Position numbers and translations under genes: made by a program. This document shows positions 35,696-46,370 of a stretch of 64,000 nt of DNA, one piece after another. The notes beneath the pieces were generated by a model. It was not told the DNA's origin. It did not search any database and saw only the letters and a program-made list of their open reading frames with translations. How positions within the stretch are numbered: the first letter of the stretch is position 1; each line of letters opens with the position of its first letter. Source of the DNA: Melieria omissa (taxonomy: Eukaryota > Arthropoda > Insecta > Diptera > Ulidiidae); assembly GCA_963971225.1 (NCBI GenBank), contig OZ020267.1:119901891-119965890 (forward strand), read 5' to 3'.

Positions 35696-38600
35696 ATGGA
35701 TCGGAGCGAATATGGAAAAGCAAGGCATCCGCCAGAACTGCGGGGTCGCGATATTGGGATGTACTATCGCAATCTGTCGCAGAAGCGCAAGAAGGAGGAG
35801 TCCCCGAGAATCAACCTAGGGCCGTTAGTGAGTGTGCCGCATACCGTACTGACGAAGGTGGATGAGTGCATGCGAAAATTCACCCAGAAGGGCGATGACA
35901 CGAAGGTGCCACATGAGTTCGAGGTGCATTTCCGCCACTTGCTGCGCGTTGATTTTGAGGAGTTCATTGTGGCGTCTAAGAACACGGGTAGCGAGCTGCA
36001 AGATAATGAGCAACTGAATCAGCGGTTCAAGTCGGAAATGTTGGCTAAGGAGAGAACTGATGAGTTTCGAAACCGTTACGAGCAGCGCTTGGAGTTGCCA
36101 ACGATGAAGCAACATGAGCGTATTCTATCGGCCGTGCGGGAAAATCAGGTAGTTCTGGTGGTCGGCGACACGGGTTGCGGTAAAACAACCCAGGTGCCAC
36201 AGTTGTTGCTGGATGAATACATCTACAACGACCGCGGCTCGCAGTGTCACATTGTGTGTACACAGCCGCGGCGCATCTCAGCAGTGTCTGTGGCCGAGCG
36301 TGTGGCGTATGAGCGCTGCGAGAAATTGGGAGCATCTGTAGGCTATCAGATACGTTTGGAGAAGTTAGTGACACCTGATCAAACGACGCCGTTTGTACCT
36401 CATCATGACTCAATTTTCTTCATTTGCAGCCAAATGCCGCGCGAGTGTGGTTCCATTCTCTATTGTACGACCGGAATATTGCTTCAGAAGATGCAGACAG
36501 ATCCCCTGATGAACGGCTTGAGCGCAGTCATTTTGGACGAGATCCATGAGCGTAGTGTTGAGACGGACCTGCTTATGGCGCTGTTGAGAAAGGTAATCTG
36601 ATCATGCTCTGGGGCAATTGACTCGATGATAGTAACTAGGTGAATATTTTTTCAGATTCTGCCGCATCGTCCAGAAATGAAAGTGATTTTAATGAGCGCG
36701 ACGGTGTCAGAAGAAGATTTCTGTAGGTACTTCGATAATTGCAAGACGCTGAATATCGATGGCACCGTATTCCCCGTTAAGGTTCACTACCTGGAAGACA
36801 TCTTGCAGGAAACGGGGTTTACCAAGTTTCAGAGCAACCCGTTTGAGTTGCCAAAACACGGTCGACCGCAGCGTAGTCGCAACGCTAACCGCACCATGCA
36901 GTACAACGCCATGATCGAACCCTACCTGCGACAGGTGAAAGATAAATATGATGCACAGGTGTTGCAGGCGTTGCGCTCGTTTAATTCAGAAGGTTGCGAG
37001 AACTTGCAGTTTTTGGAGTTTCTCATCTTTTATATATGCGAGCATAAGCCACCCGGAGCAATTTTGGTATTTTTGCCGGGCTTCGATCAGATCTCGAAGA
37101 TGAATGCAAGACTGCAGAAGCCTACGCTGCCGATTGGGCAGCGTTTCGTTCAGCGGATTCAAGTGTATGCACTCCACTCGATGATGCCGACCATACATCA
37201 GCGCAGCGTGTTTCTCCCGCCACTTGCTGGTATGCGGAAAGTCATTCTGTCTACAAATGTGGCGGAAACGTCGGTGACCATCGATGACGTGGTGTACGTC
37301 ATCAACAGCGGGCGCACCAAGATAAGTAGCTACGATGTTGAAGCGAACCTGCAGACATTGGAGGAGACTTGGGTGACAAAAGCGAATTCGCTACAGCGCA
37401 AGGGACGGGCAGGCCGTGTGCAACCGGGTATTTGCTACAATTTGTTCACGAGGTAGGAATGAGTCACGGTGTGCTTCGATAGGGGGAAATGAAAGTTGGT
37501 GCGCTTATTTTCAGAGCCCGCGAACGCCTGATGGATGACAAGCCAACGCCTGAAATGCTACGCAGCAAGCTGGAGTCCATAATACTGAATCTAAAGTTGC
37601 TGCACATTGGGGATGTTTTCGATTTTATGAAGACACTGATAAGCGTTCCGAATCCGGTTGCCATTCGAAATGGCATACAGCTGTTAAAGCGGTATATGTT
37701 TGCGTTTCCCTTTCAGTAATTTCGTAACTATTGTTTGTCCAATTAACCTAGAATCAACGCATTGGATGAGAAGGGCATTCTGACACCGCTGGGAATGCAC
37801 CTGGCGCGCCTACCCGTTGACCCGCAAATGGGCAAAATGATAGTTATGGGGGCGCTCTTTCGCTGTTTAGACCCAATTACGTCCGTGGCGGCAGGCCTGT
37901 CTTTTAAGACGCCCTTCTACACGCCACTGGGGCAGGAGAAAAAGGTCGACCGGGTCAAGCGCGAACTGTCTGCCGACACGAGAAGTGACCACTTGCTCAT
38001 CGACAACGTGATCTTGAGTTACCGCGACTCGCTGAAAGATGGGACAGAACGCGATTTTTGTTACAAGAATTTTTTAAGCATGTCGACGCTACAGCAGCTG
38101 ATTCACATGAAGGAGCAGTTTGGGGGACTGCTCAAGACTGCGTGGTACATTCCAATCATGTTGAGAAGCTTCGAGGTTATGTTGTTAACGCTTTGTTGTC
38201 ATAGTTTTACAGAGTCCTCGAACTGCACGAATACATATTCAAATGTCAATGCGGAGAATGTGCCTTTATTGCGAGCTATTGTTGCCGCTGGACTTTATCC
38301 AAATATGGCTTACTTGCGGTAAGGGAATGCTATAAGCAACTCACAAATAGGGGTTGTTAAACGCTGCCAATTGCGATGGGATGATTTTGACATGGATGAA
38401 GTGGAGTAGTAAGGAGTGCATTCGTGCTTTTAATCAGTACTTATGTTTAACTATTTCGCTTCAACGTTGTCAAGTCTTCAAGATAACGGGCATTAAATTT
38501 ATATTTTTAGTAAATCGCTTTGTTTTTAGGAAGGTGCGTACAATTAAGAATCAGGTAAACGCTGTGCACACGATGTCAACGCCGGAGGAGCACCGTGTAA

Positions 38601-39221
38601 ACTTTCATCCCTCGTCTGTGAATAGTGGCGAGCGATCGTTTGATTCACAGTAAGCTTATTGCCACATTTCATCAATCTATTATCGGCTATTGAATGAGGT
38701 TTTCTTGTCCTCCGCAGCTACTTTGTGTATTTTCAAAAACAGAAGTCCTCGGCCGTATACCTTTTGGATGCCACGATGGTGTTTCCGATGGCGCTTTTAA
38801 TTTTTGGCGATGGCGTAGAGACTGGCTACACACCCGAAAAAGTCTTCTATATCTCAGTTAACAAAAGTTATTTGTACGTCGATGCAAATTTTGTGCAACT
38901 TGACAATTCCAGTAATGAATAGTATAATATTTAGCTTTAAATGCGACAAGGAAACGGCTAATGTTATTTTGGATTTGCGGAAGCGGCTGGAATGGCTTAT
39001 GCAGAAGAAAGCGCTCAACCCGTCGCCTATTGCTCCGAACAGTGGTGAAGAGTATTTGATCAGGTATGAAACGCACATTTCAACTTTGTAGTTAAATTAG
39101 TATAATATTCTGAATTTTATATCCTTACAGAGCCATTCAAATACTGCTTTCATTGGATGATGTGTACGACTACGGAGAGCACCTCTCTTCGGACGATGAC
39201 AATCCACGCAAACCACGTTGA
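35696..39221 (+). CDS. DHX36/RHAU-type DEAH-box RNA/DNA helicase (CG9323 ortholog)
   Basis: Ten exons: 35696-36363, 36430-36592, 36656-37452, 37515-37691, 37752-38144, 38205-38318, 38530-38649, 38718-38873, 38935-39063, 39131-39221; 935 residues. Introns are GT-AG, 60-68 bp except one of 211 bp. Residues 11-34 (HPPELRGRDIGMYYRNLSQK) match the RHAU-specific motif that docks on parallel G-quadruplexes. Helicase motifs: GDTGCGKT at 157-164, DEIH at 259-262, SAT at 291-293, QRKGRAGR at 524-531, then winged-helix, ratchet and OB-fold regions. In DHX36 proteins this ATP-driven enzyme unwinds G-quadruplex and other RNA structures in nucleus and cytoplasm. The 66-bp first and 60-bp fifth introns contain no stop and are multiples of three, so the raw ORF reads through them. 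I removed the 60-bp one because the joined LLKTACFTESSNC then aligns without a gap to what I recall of the fly protein. Identity is secure; small exon details are inferred. Confidence 0.94.
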
Positions 39222-39372
39222 TTGATATTACTCAGTCACATCTGCGTCAATAATTATAGTTGTGTAGCTGTTTGGATTAAATGCTAAAAGTTATAAATTG
39301 TCTGTGCTGAGGCAATATTCTCTTTGTAATAGCGCATGTGATATCCACGGAGCCTCCAAAGGCAGACAAGCC
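39222..39372. other. shared 3' intergenic gap of convergent genes
   Basis: Only 151 bp separate the helicase stop (39221) from the GNL1-like stop (39373), so the two 3' UTRs must share or overlap this space. No clear terminator or separate gene is present. Confidence 0.6.
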
Positions 39373-42300
39373 TTAATTGTCTTCTAAAAGAGCGAATACG
39401 TTGTGAGACTTGGAGGATGCCTGCTCATCAGTTTCTTCGTCAGCATTTGTTTCGTCATTGGAACTGTTCACTTCATCGCTATAGGCGCCTGAAAATATCA
39501 GAGTGTACATAGCAATTAATAAAATATTCTAAATAAACTTTATAACTAGGAAGAAACTACACCAAAGATAAATGCTTCAATGCCCTTATCGCATTAACTC
39601 ACTTTCGGAATTAGTTGAAGCATCGTTGTTGGCGACTTTCTCATCTTTCTGCGGGTTTTGATATTTTCTCACTTCCTCAACTTCTGGGTGGACCAACCAG
39701 TTATCTAAAAGACAAATTGTTTGTTGATATTTTAGTTTTACACTTGAACACACATGGCACTGTGCAACTACCTTTTTCCGTATGAAAACCAGGTGGGTAA
39801 AACTGTAGCATCAGTTGATATTGACCAGCAAGACACATGCGAAGTAAGTGGTTCGCAGCTCGGTACCGGTCAGGAAGCGCTTTCTTAGCCACGAAAAAGC
39901 CTCGCTTTAACGCCCATGCATCGGCAATAGCTGCCGCAGACCACTCGTCGTAATCCTCGGGCAATTGTAACTTGAGTAATTGTGGCAAATCCATGTTCTC
40001 CGCCAAAAATTTTAGCGAATGATAAGGTACCTGCAATTGCGATATCGGAAAGCTTCCGAACAATACTTGCAAGTACTTTGGCGTGGCCGAAGGAAAGACA
40101 AGTCCGGGACAGTCGCAGAGTCGCACCAATGGTGTTAGGAAAATGGTTTGCCAATGCTTAGTATGGCCCGGTGTGTGACTCACACTGACCACCTTACGTC
40201 CCTTCAACGCGTTGATAAGCGAGGACTTACCCACGTTGGGGAATCCAATGCAACCCACTGTTAAAATACCTTCACGGTACAACTTATGCGGCTGCCCGTA
40301 AGTAATATCATCGGCAGAGAGTACCGAAGGTTTGAGATCGGTGGTTTCATTCTCTAAACAAGTGCTTTCGGTGCGCATATCTTCGAGGATCTTTTGCTCC
40401 CAACCGGAGAGATCCACTTCGGATTGTACGATTTTTTGGCATTCACGGTAGATATTGTACACGCCTTCCATGCTACGCTTGTGACCCAGATGGGGATTTG
40501 CTGTTCCTGTGATATATATTGCAAATCACTTTATATATACCTTAATTGAAAAATAAACAATTGGAGCACACCTTTCAAGACTTTGGTCGGGTACGACGCG
40601 AAAAGAACAACTGGTAGCCCCGGGTAGGTTTCTTGGAAGTAGTGTCGCCAGGCTACTACCACTTCTGGTGCAACCAGGTCAACTTTGTTCAGCACGAGAA
40701 TGGCGTATTTCTTCAAAGTGTGCACAATGTGCTCATACAGCGAAGGGGGGAACATAAGTGTCTGTTGAGAGAAGTGAGCTACATAATCATGGTGGAATTA
40801 TACAGGTGGAGTAACCTGATGACAGTTTTTGTGATTATGGCAGTTCATGCTGCCTTGAAGAAACAATGTTGTTTTTTGCAAAACTAAGATTTTTTTTTCG
40901 AACGCTAACGCTCCAATTTAGGTTTAAGTTACTTTTCAAATATATATTTGAACCGTGCGTAACTAAACAATTTCGTAGGTTAGGTTAGGCTGGCTGACCC
41001 ACGGGGGGGTCTCACATAGACCATGTTGGTCCATAGTGATACCAGAAAGGTTCTGGAGCTTCAGACCTGTATGTAATTTTTTAAAAACGTTTTGGCAAAT
41101 CTAAGTAAGTCGCCGCTTTTTTGTTCCGCGATTCTTTCCAAGGAAGGGAACGACGCGGATCCGAGGCAGCTGACCCGTGATCTGTAGAGAGCAGGGCAGT
41201 GGCACAGCAAATGCTCCAGGGTACCCTTGGCACTGTCTTCACCACATCTTGTGCATGCATCACTTGGTACCAAGCCAAGTTTGGCAGCGTGGGACAAAAA
41301 CAAAAACAATTTCGTAACTTGTACTACAATATTTGAACTTTGAATTTGATTATTTGGTTTTGAATTATTTGAACTATGACGAAGTCGAGCTGCAGTTTTT
41401 GCCACCGTACTTGGACGGAGGAAAAGGACCCCGTTTTCCACGTACCGCAGCATGCCAAGGAATTGATATTCCGGTATCTTTCAAAGATTTTCCACCTCCG
41501 TCAGAAATCACAAAAAAATGCAACAACAATAACAACATCCTGCAAAAATCCTAACACGAAGCCAAGTCGACACAATTAAGGAAGAGAAGGGAAAAGACTG
41601 ATGGAGAAAGCCAGAAACGTAAAATACACTCGGTGTTCGTTTTAGTATTATCAAAGAATATGAAGTAACTTGAAGTAATTACTTCATATTCTTTGGTATT
41701 ATGCTCATTTGCTAAGCGTTTGCTTGTTATACACACTAATGAGTTGGCTCTGCCTTTAGTCACTCAATCGATAACTTTTTTGTTGATGGAATAGATAATT
41801 CACATAAATGTGCTTTTGAATTTCAGAACTATTTGAAATAATTATTAGCGCCATCTAGTGAAAAAGGCCGAATTATTTCCCTTTTCTTGCTACCTTTCAA
41901 TGCAACTTTTAAATAAGGCAGTGTCAAATACAAACTGTCAATAATTACTCCACCTGTATAATTCCACTATGCTACATAATAGTATGAGCGGAAATTGCCA
42001 GCCTAGGGATCAATGATAACTGTTATCATTGCTAGGGATTTTCTTACCGAATAGCGCACATCCACAATTATTAACAGAATATCAGAAAACTCCAGTACAC
42101 GCCACAATTGTCGCCACGTTTCCAGATTAAGCTCAAACAATGAGAGATCTTGACGGTTGCCCATACTTTGCTTTTGAAGTTGTTCAACGTACTCCTGAAA
42201 TAATTTTTTTAAGATTGCTTAGTTAAGCATTAAATATGAAAAGTGCGAGTTAATATTTATAGTGGAAGTTGAGTACATTTAGTATGCGATTTACATTATG

Positions 42301-42798
42301 AACATTACCCTAAAGTAGCGATTCTCCCTGCTATTTAATGTGTCTTTGTCCATCGTATTGTCCCATTTGGGACGTTTCGGAAAGTCGAAATTTTTAAAAT
42401 ATCTTGCATCGATTTCTCGGTCTTTCGGCAAAGCGTACCGCAAATGCGCAAACCCTTCCAGCTTCATTTGCTCCAATTCTCTTTTGCTCTCCTGGAAAAA
42501 CTGTAGATTGAAGCGGTTTGTGTCCTTAGAGCTATGGGTTCCAGCCGCGGCATCGAAGCACTGCGGTTGCTCCATTAGTTTACGCGTTTGTAGCTCGGTG
42601 TCCTCCGTGTTGTTACCATCACTTGCACTTGTCCCCTGCGTGTGTCTTCGCGAATCTGCGTCGACGACATGGAATAGCACAGACGAGACATTAACGAACT
42701 ACACAACACTGCCAGTTTATCTGCTCACCTTTTACTTGCCGCTTTAGATGTAATTGCTCCTTCTTCTTCTTTCCACTAAATGCCACTTTACGAGGCAT
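39373..42798 (-). CDS. Ns4: GNL1-like circularly permuted GTPase (CG9320/Nucleostemin 4 ortholog)
   Basis: Seven minus-strand exons: 42798-42729, 42655-42309, 42194-42048, 40761-40572, 40506-39772, 39704-39603, 39488-39373, giving 568 residues with GT-AG junctions and intact frame. The start MPRKVAFSGKKKKEQLHLKR is the basic tail typical of GNL1. The GTPase motifs are circularly permuted, the hallmark of the YlqF/YawG family: G4 NKVD at 213-216 precedes G1 GFPNVGKSS at 339-347 and G3 DCPG at 383-386. The C-terminus is acidic (NDETNADEETDEQ). Drosophila has four nucleostemin-family members; this order and length fit CG9320/Ns4. The family acts in ribosome assembly and growth control, though the GNL1 branch is least understood. 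Intron 3 (42047-40762) is 1286 bp because of a transposon; without it about 93 bp would remain. Symbol rests on recollection of the fly ortholog. Confidence 0.93.
40976..41297 (-). pseudogene. non-LTR retrotransposon 3' fragment nested in the P-like element
   Basis: Minus strand: HAAKLGLVPSDACTRCGEDS then GTLEHLLCHCPALYRSRV, the Cys/His-rich C-terminus of a non-LTR ORF2, ending at a stop near 41061. A 3' UTR and a CCTAACCTAACC tail (40976-40989) follow. It lies wholly inside the inverted ends of the P-like element. Confidence 0.8.
41376..41579 (+). pseudogene. THAP-like N-terminus of a P-type transposase
   Basis: The ORF begins MTKSSCSFCHRTWTEEKDPV followed by FHVPQHAKELIF. The spacing C6-x2-C9 and the later F-H-V-P are those of a THAP zinc finger, and P transposase begins the same way (a C-x2-C pair, then HVP). 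After about 40 residues the similarity ends at a deletion, before the distal Cys-x2-His. It runs antisense to the GNL1 gene. Confidence 0.6.
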
Positions 42799-43199
42799 TA
42801 TTTAAATACTCTCAAACTAATTTAAATGCGCGATATACAAATTAATGCGTTGATTTCCTCACTGAACGTCTTCGGCTAACGGTTGCTACTTATACGGCCC
42901 GAACTAAATAAATGCTTGTTCGTAAATGCAAAATTTGTGTTTTGTTTTGTGAAATAGCAGAAATTGACACAAATTATGAAATTATGTTTGAAAAACAGCT
43001 GGTTCAGCACAGGACGATTCAGATTTCCAAATTTTATCAATGCTAACCAGCTGCATGGGAGCGCACCCCAGCACAAAATCTGTCAGGCATATCTGTATTT
43101 ATTTTTGAAACCGTATTCACACTCGGAAGAGACGGACGCTTCTTTTTCTGATGGCAAACAATTGAAAATTGCTGTGAAATCTTGAGCTTAACTCATAAG
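42799..43199. promoter_or_regulatory. GNL1-like gene promoter region
   Basis: The 400 bp upstream of the GNL1 start, AT-rich and non-coding. No TATA box at a fitting distance was found. Beyond it, transposon sequence starts. Confidence 0.4.
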
Positions 43200-44330
43200 A
43201 CTACCGGTGTGACAGTATTTTCAAGAGTTTAAGCAGAAACACAAGGAATTTCGATATCAGGTAAAGGCATTTGCAGGAGAAGATAAGCTGATACAAGGCA
43301 GTTGGGATGGCGGGCGCTTCGGCGTCTGGCACCGCAGCTGGAACTGGGGACTGTTTTAGAGACATTGATGACGGCCTGGATGGACCTACAGAGTTCACAA
43401 CTGGAAATTTAACAAAGAAAGGTAAAAAGAGGCCAATAACCTCTAAAGAAGGCAAGTGCTCAAAAGAAATTTCGTGCGTGGTTTTTCTGATATAATGGAT
43501 CGGGAAAACGAAATAAAATCTTCACACAGCATGAAAGAAAGAAGAGCAAATTAGAAAAAACCATAACGGAATCAAGTGAAATCCCGTTACAGGGCATGTT
43601 GGCACCGAAAGGTACATATTTTAAACAAAATGGCGCACAACCGTCAACAACGAAGTTAGGCAACGCCGCGATAGAATTGAAAATGATTGAACAAACTAAA
43701 AAAAACAATAACACACCGACAGTTACGTATTCAAATAATCAAAAAGGAGAGTTTGCAGTTCTGCTAGATACGTCCACCTCACCTCTTTTTGTCAAAAAGT
43801 GATGACAACAAAAAATGGCCTGTTCCTTTGGAATAAGATTAGGAACATGGAAATTAACGGAATTAAACAAATAAAAGCACTTGTATAAAATCTATTTTAA
43901 TTCAGCACTTGCGGCAAATCAGTGCACAAAAAATCAAAAGCTGCTTAATGCTAAAATTAGGTCTTTTATATCGAAAAGTATGGGGGAAATATACGGAGTG
44001 ATTAAAAACATTCCGAATGATTTCACAGATGAGGAAATTTTGAAAAATATAGAATCGGACATTAAGATAGTGTCGGCTAGGAGAATTATGAGAAGAGACA
44101 GGGTGGAGAAAGACAAGTCCCTTCCAACAGAAACTATAAAACTCGCATTTGAGGGCTGCGAACTCCCGGAGAGAGTCAAATTTTTGTTTCACAAATTTCA
44201 AGGACTTGCACTACTTTCACCAACTAAACAATGTTTTAATTGTGGTAGACTCGGCCACACAAAAATGGGATGCAATGCTAAGAAACGATGCATCTTATGT
44301 TGCAAGGAAGAGGGGGTGTGATGAAAAATG
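43200..44330 (+). pseudogene. non-LTR retrotransposon ORF1 (gag-like), broken
   Basis: Pieces in shifting frames form an ORF1 protein. They include an N-terminal part from 43307 (MAGASASGTAAGTGDCFRDI), a middle part around 43596-43800, and a C-terminal half from 43881 with IYGVIKNIPNDFTDEEILKN. A Cys-rich segment (CFNCGRLGHTKMGC, then CILCC) gives CCHC knuckles that bind RNA. This is the nucleocapsid-like protein of Jockey/I-type elements. The ORF2 reverse transcriptase does not follow; PIF/Harbinger sequence does. Frameshifts and stops show it is dead. Confidence 0.8.
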
Positions 44331-44349
44331 CATCAATAGAAGGTGCTAT

Positions 44350-44375
44350 AATAATATATATATATATATATATAA
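44350..44375. repeat. (TA)n microsatellite
   Basis: An uninterrupted run of about 12 TA dinucleotides between the non-LTR ORF1 and the Harbinger remnant. Confidence 0.85.
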
Positions 44376-45120
44376 TGGAGTAGAATTGCGCACGACTTCA
44401 ACAGCATGTGGAATTTTCCAAATTGTGTTGGTGCCATTGACGGCAAACACATTAACAAACCTTGAAATTATTCTATTGTTCTGCTAGCAGTGTGTGATGC
44501 CAATTACACATTCACCTGCATTGACATTGGAGCTTATGGCTCACAAAGTGACGGTGGAGTCTTGTGGAATTCGGGTTTCGGACAGCGCTTATTGAATGGA
44601 CAATTGGGACTGCCGGCAGATGATGCATTACCAGATAGCAATGTGAAATTCATATCATTTTTGGTTTGTGATGCAGCGTTTCTATTAAAACCGTTTTTAA
44701 TGCGACCCTATTCAAGTTTGTGCAAGCCCATGAACAGCTGATCTGAGTTTTCTCAAACGTTTTCTATTTTATTTACGATCCAAGTTATCAGTTGCACGCT
44801 AATTATTCAACAAGCGATTATCGCGGGCTTCGGCATTTTAGCTGCTCGCTGGAAGATTTTGCTTTTGCCTTTACAAATGAGCCCATCATCTGCCGAAAGA
44901 GTTGTGAAAGCTACAGTTTTACAAAAATGTTACAAAAATCCACGATGGTAGTTATTGCCCGGTACCTTATAAAAGGTTTGTGGCATCAAGAAGTCTCTAC
45001 TGGTTTACAAAGATACAGGCCTTTTGCATTAAACAATGCATCGACAAGTGCGTTTTATTTAAGGGATCAGCTGATGAATTATGTCCAAACCCATCCAATT
45101 TATTCAGCTACAAACAAATA
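44376..45120 (+). pseudogene. PIF/Harbinger transposase remnant
   Basis: WNFPNCVGAIDGKHINKP (near 44410-44465) is the first catalytic Asp block of PIF/Harbinger transposases (DDE_Tnp_4). VLLAVCDANYTFTCIDIGAY and GSQSDGGVLWNSG follow, then CDAAFLLKPFLMRPYS. In another frame comes FGILAARWKILLLPLQMSPS with ERVVKATVLQKCYKNP, the catalytic-Glu end. A deletion after NKP, a stop and at least one frameshift disable it. The N-terminal third is missing. Confidence 0.85.
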
Positions 45121-45387
45121 AATGAATATATTTTGCATTGAACAAAAGAGCCTTTTTATTCAGCCTTTTAATTATATTAATATGTAGCTGTAGGAATTGG
45201 CATTTGCTTGCATTTAGCTTTAAGTTGTATTGTTGTAGTCGGTCGAAAACTTTAATCAGATTCTCATTGTGGTGTTTTAATGAACATGTAGTATTTGGAT
45301 GCTCATATGTTGTCAAATAGAAAAATGCTTCTGAGTTGAGTCCACTTAGTGCTATGATTTGTTTGAGGATATTTTTTTTGTTTGTTC
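45121..45387. other. spacer, nothing recognised
   Basis: Non-coding DNA between the Harbinger remnant and a TTAA MITE. Confidence 0.4.
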
Positions 45388-45391
45388 TTAA

Positions 45392-46120
45392 GGGGGTCGT
45401 CTAGTGTGACGGGTCAAAAAAATCGTTTTTGTTTTTTTTTCATAAATCACTTCTAAAACATGTTTAGAAGACGTGTATAAATGGATTTTTGTAAATTCGA
45501 AGCCGTTATCAAGTTGCACTTGTAAACCGGAGTAGGTATGCGAAGCGCATACCTCCAACTTCCAACTTAAAAACGCGTTTTTCTCAAAACACGTTTTTTC
45601 AAAACTGCTGCCACGATATCTCAAAAACTATTTAACTATTAATGCTCAAATTTTTACACCATCTTGAGTACATGTCCAACTACAAATTAAGCTAAAAGAA
45701 TTAAGATTGCTTCGTTACTTTTTTTTTTCTTCAATTATATGCACGTGAAAAATAGTCGAAAAACTCATATTTTTTTTATGTTTAGGCAAAAAAATACTTT
45801 TTTTTGGAATTCGAACTTTCTTTTAGCTCAATTTGCAGTTTGAAGTCTCAGGAATGAAATGGCGTTTGGTTTTTTGATTTCAGATAATCACAACGCCCGG
45901 AATCATGGCAGCAGTGGAGCAACTGTTTTTTTTTACGTCTTCCTGTTGAGTGGTGTAACTCCGATACTAATCAATAGATTGGCTTCAAATAATTATAAAA
46001 CTTTGTCGAAATGTACTCAACGAAGAAATAAAATTCAAAAGTTATTTTACTTGAACGGTTTTTTTAATAATGACTGTCAAAAAAGGCATAAAAATACGGC
46101 CTTCACACTAGACGACCCCC
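45392..46120. mobile_element. TTAA MITE, GGGGG-type ends (family 2)
   Basis: Perfect inverted ends GGGGGTCGTCTAGTGTGA (45392) and TCACACTAGACGACCCCC (ending 46120) are flanked by TTAA (45388-45391 and 46121-46124). It shares AACGCGTTTTTCTCAAAAC and other A/T-rich blocks with the MITE at 21228-21866. No transposase; Kolobok-like by flank and end type. Confidence 0.88.
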
Positions 46121-46231
46121 TTAATGTATAGTGTAGTGCAATAACAAGTTGCAAATGTTTTCGGGTGTGTATATTGGATTTGATAATAAGTTTATTTGTT
46201 ATAATGTTGTTATTATTTATTCTTGTGTACA

Positions 46232-46336
46232 TATGTAAAAATTTTTTTTTTTTTTTTTTTTTTTGCTTCTTATTTTTGTATTTTAAATTTGAATTACGTA
46301 TTCTTGTGTAAAAAATTTTTTTTTTTTTTTTTTTTG
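46232..46336. repeat. paired poly-T tracts
   Basis: Two T runs of about 20 and 18 bases, each preceded by a variant of ATTCTTGTGTA, suggest a local duplication of roughly 85 bp. If transcribed leftward they would be A-rich and could mark retrotransposon 3' ends. Confidence 0.6.
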
Positions 46337-46370
46337 TTATTATAACGGGTACTTGTATATATATATTTCG

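Larger units (their letters stand above)
40788..41971 (+). mobile_element. P-superfamily-like DNA transposon in GNL1 intron 3
   Basis: Inverted ends start CATGGTGGAATTATACAGGT at 40788 and, read inward from 41971, CATAGTGGAATTATACAGGT: 27 bp with one mismatch. The 9-bp sequence ctacataat directly flanks both sides (40779-40787 and 41972-41980). The ends resemble the Drosophila P element, which begins CATGATGAAAT with a downstream AAGGTGG and makes 8-bp duplications. The interior carries a short THAP-like coding start (41376), a non-LTR fragment and a large hairpin. 1184 bp in total, so it is a deleted copy. Confidence 0.8.

Noticed and set aside
40976..40990. AGGTTAGGTTAGG resembling the insect telomere repeat
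   Set aside because: Only two to three units, placed exactly at the 3' end of a non-LTR fragment, so it is that element's tail; flies also lack TTAGG telomeres.
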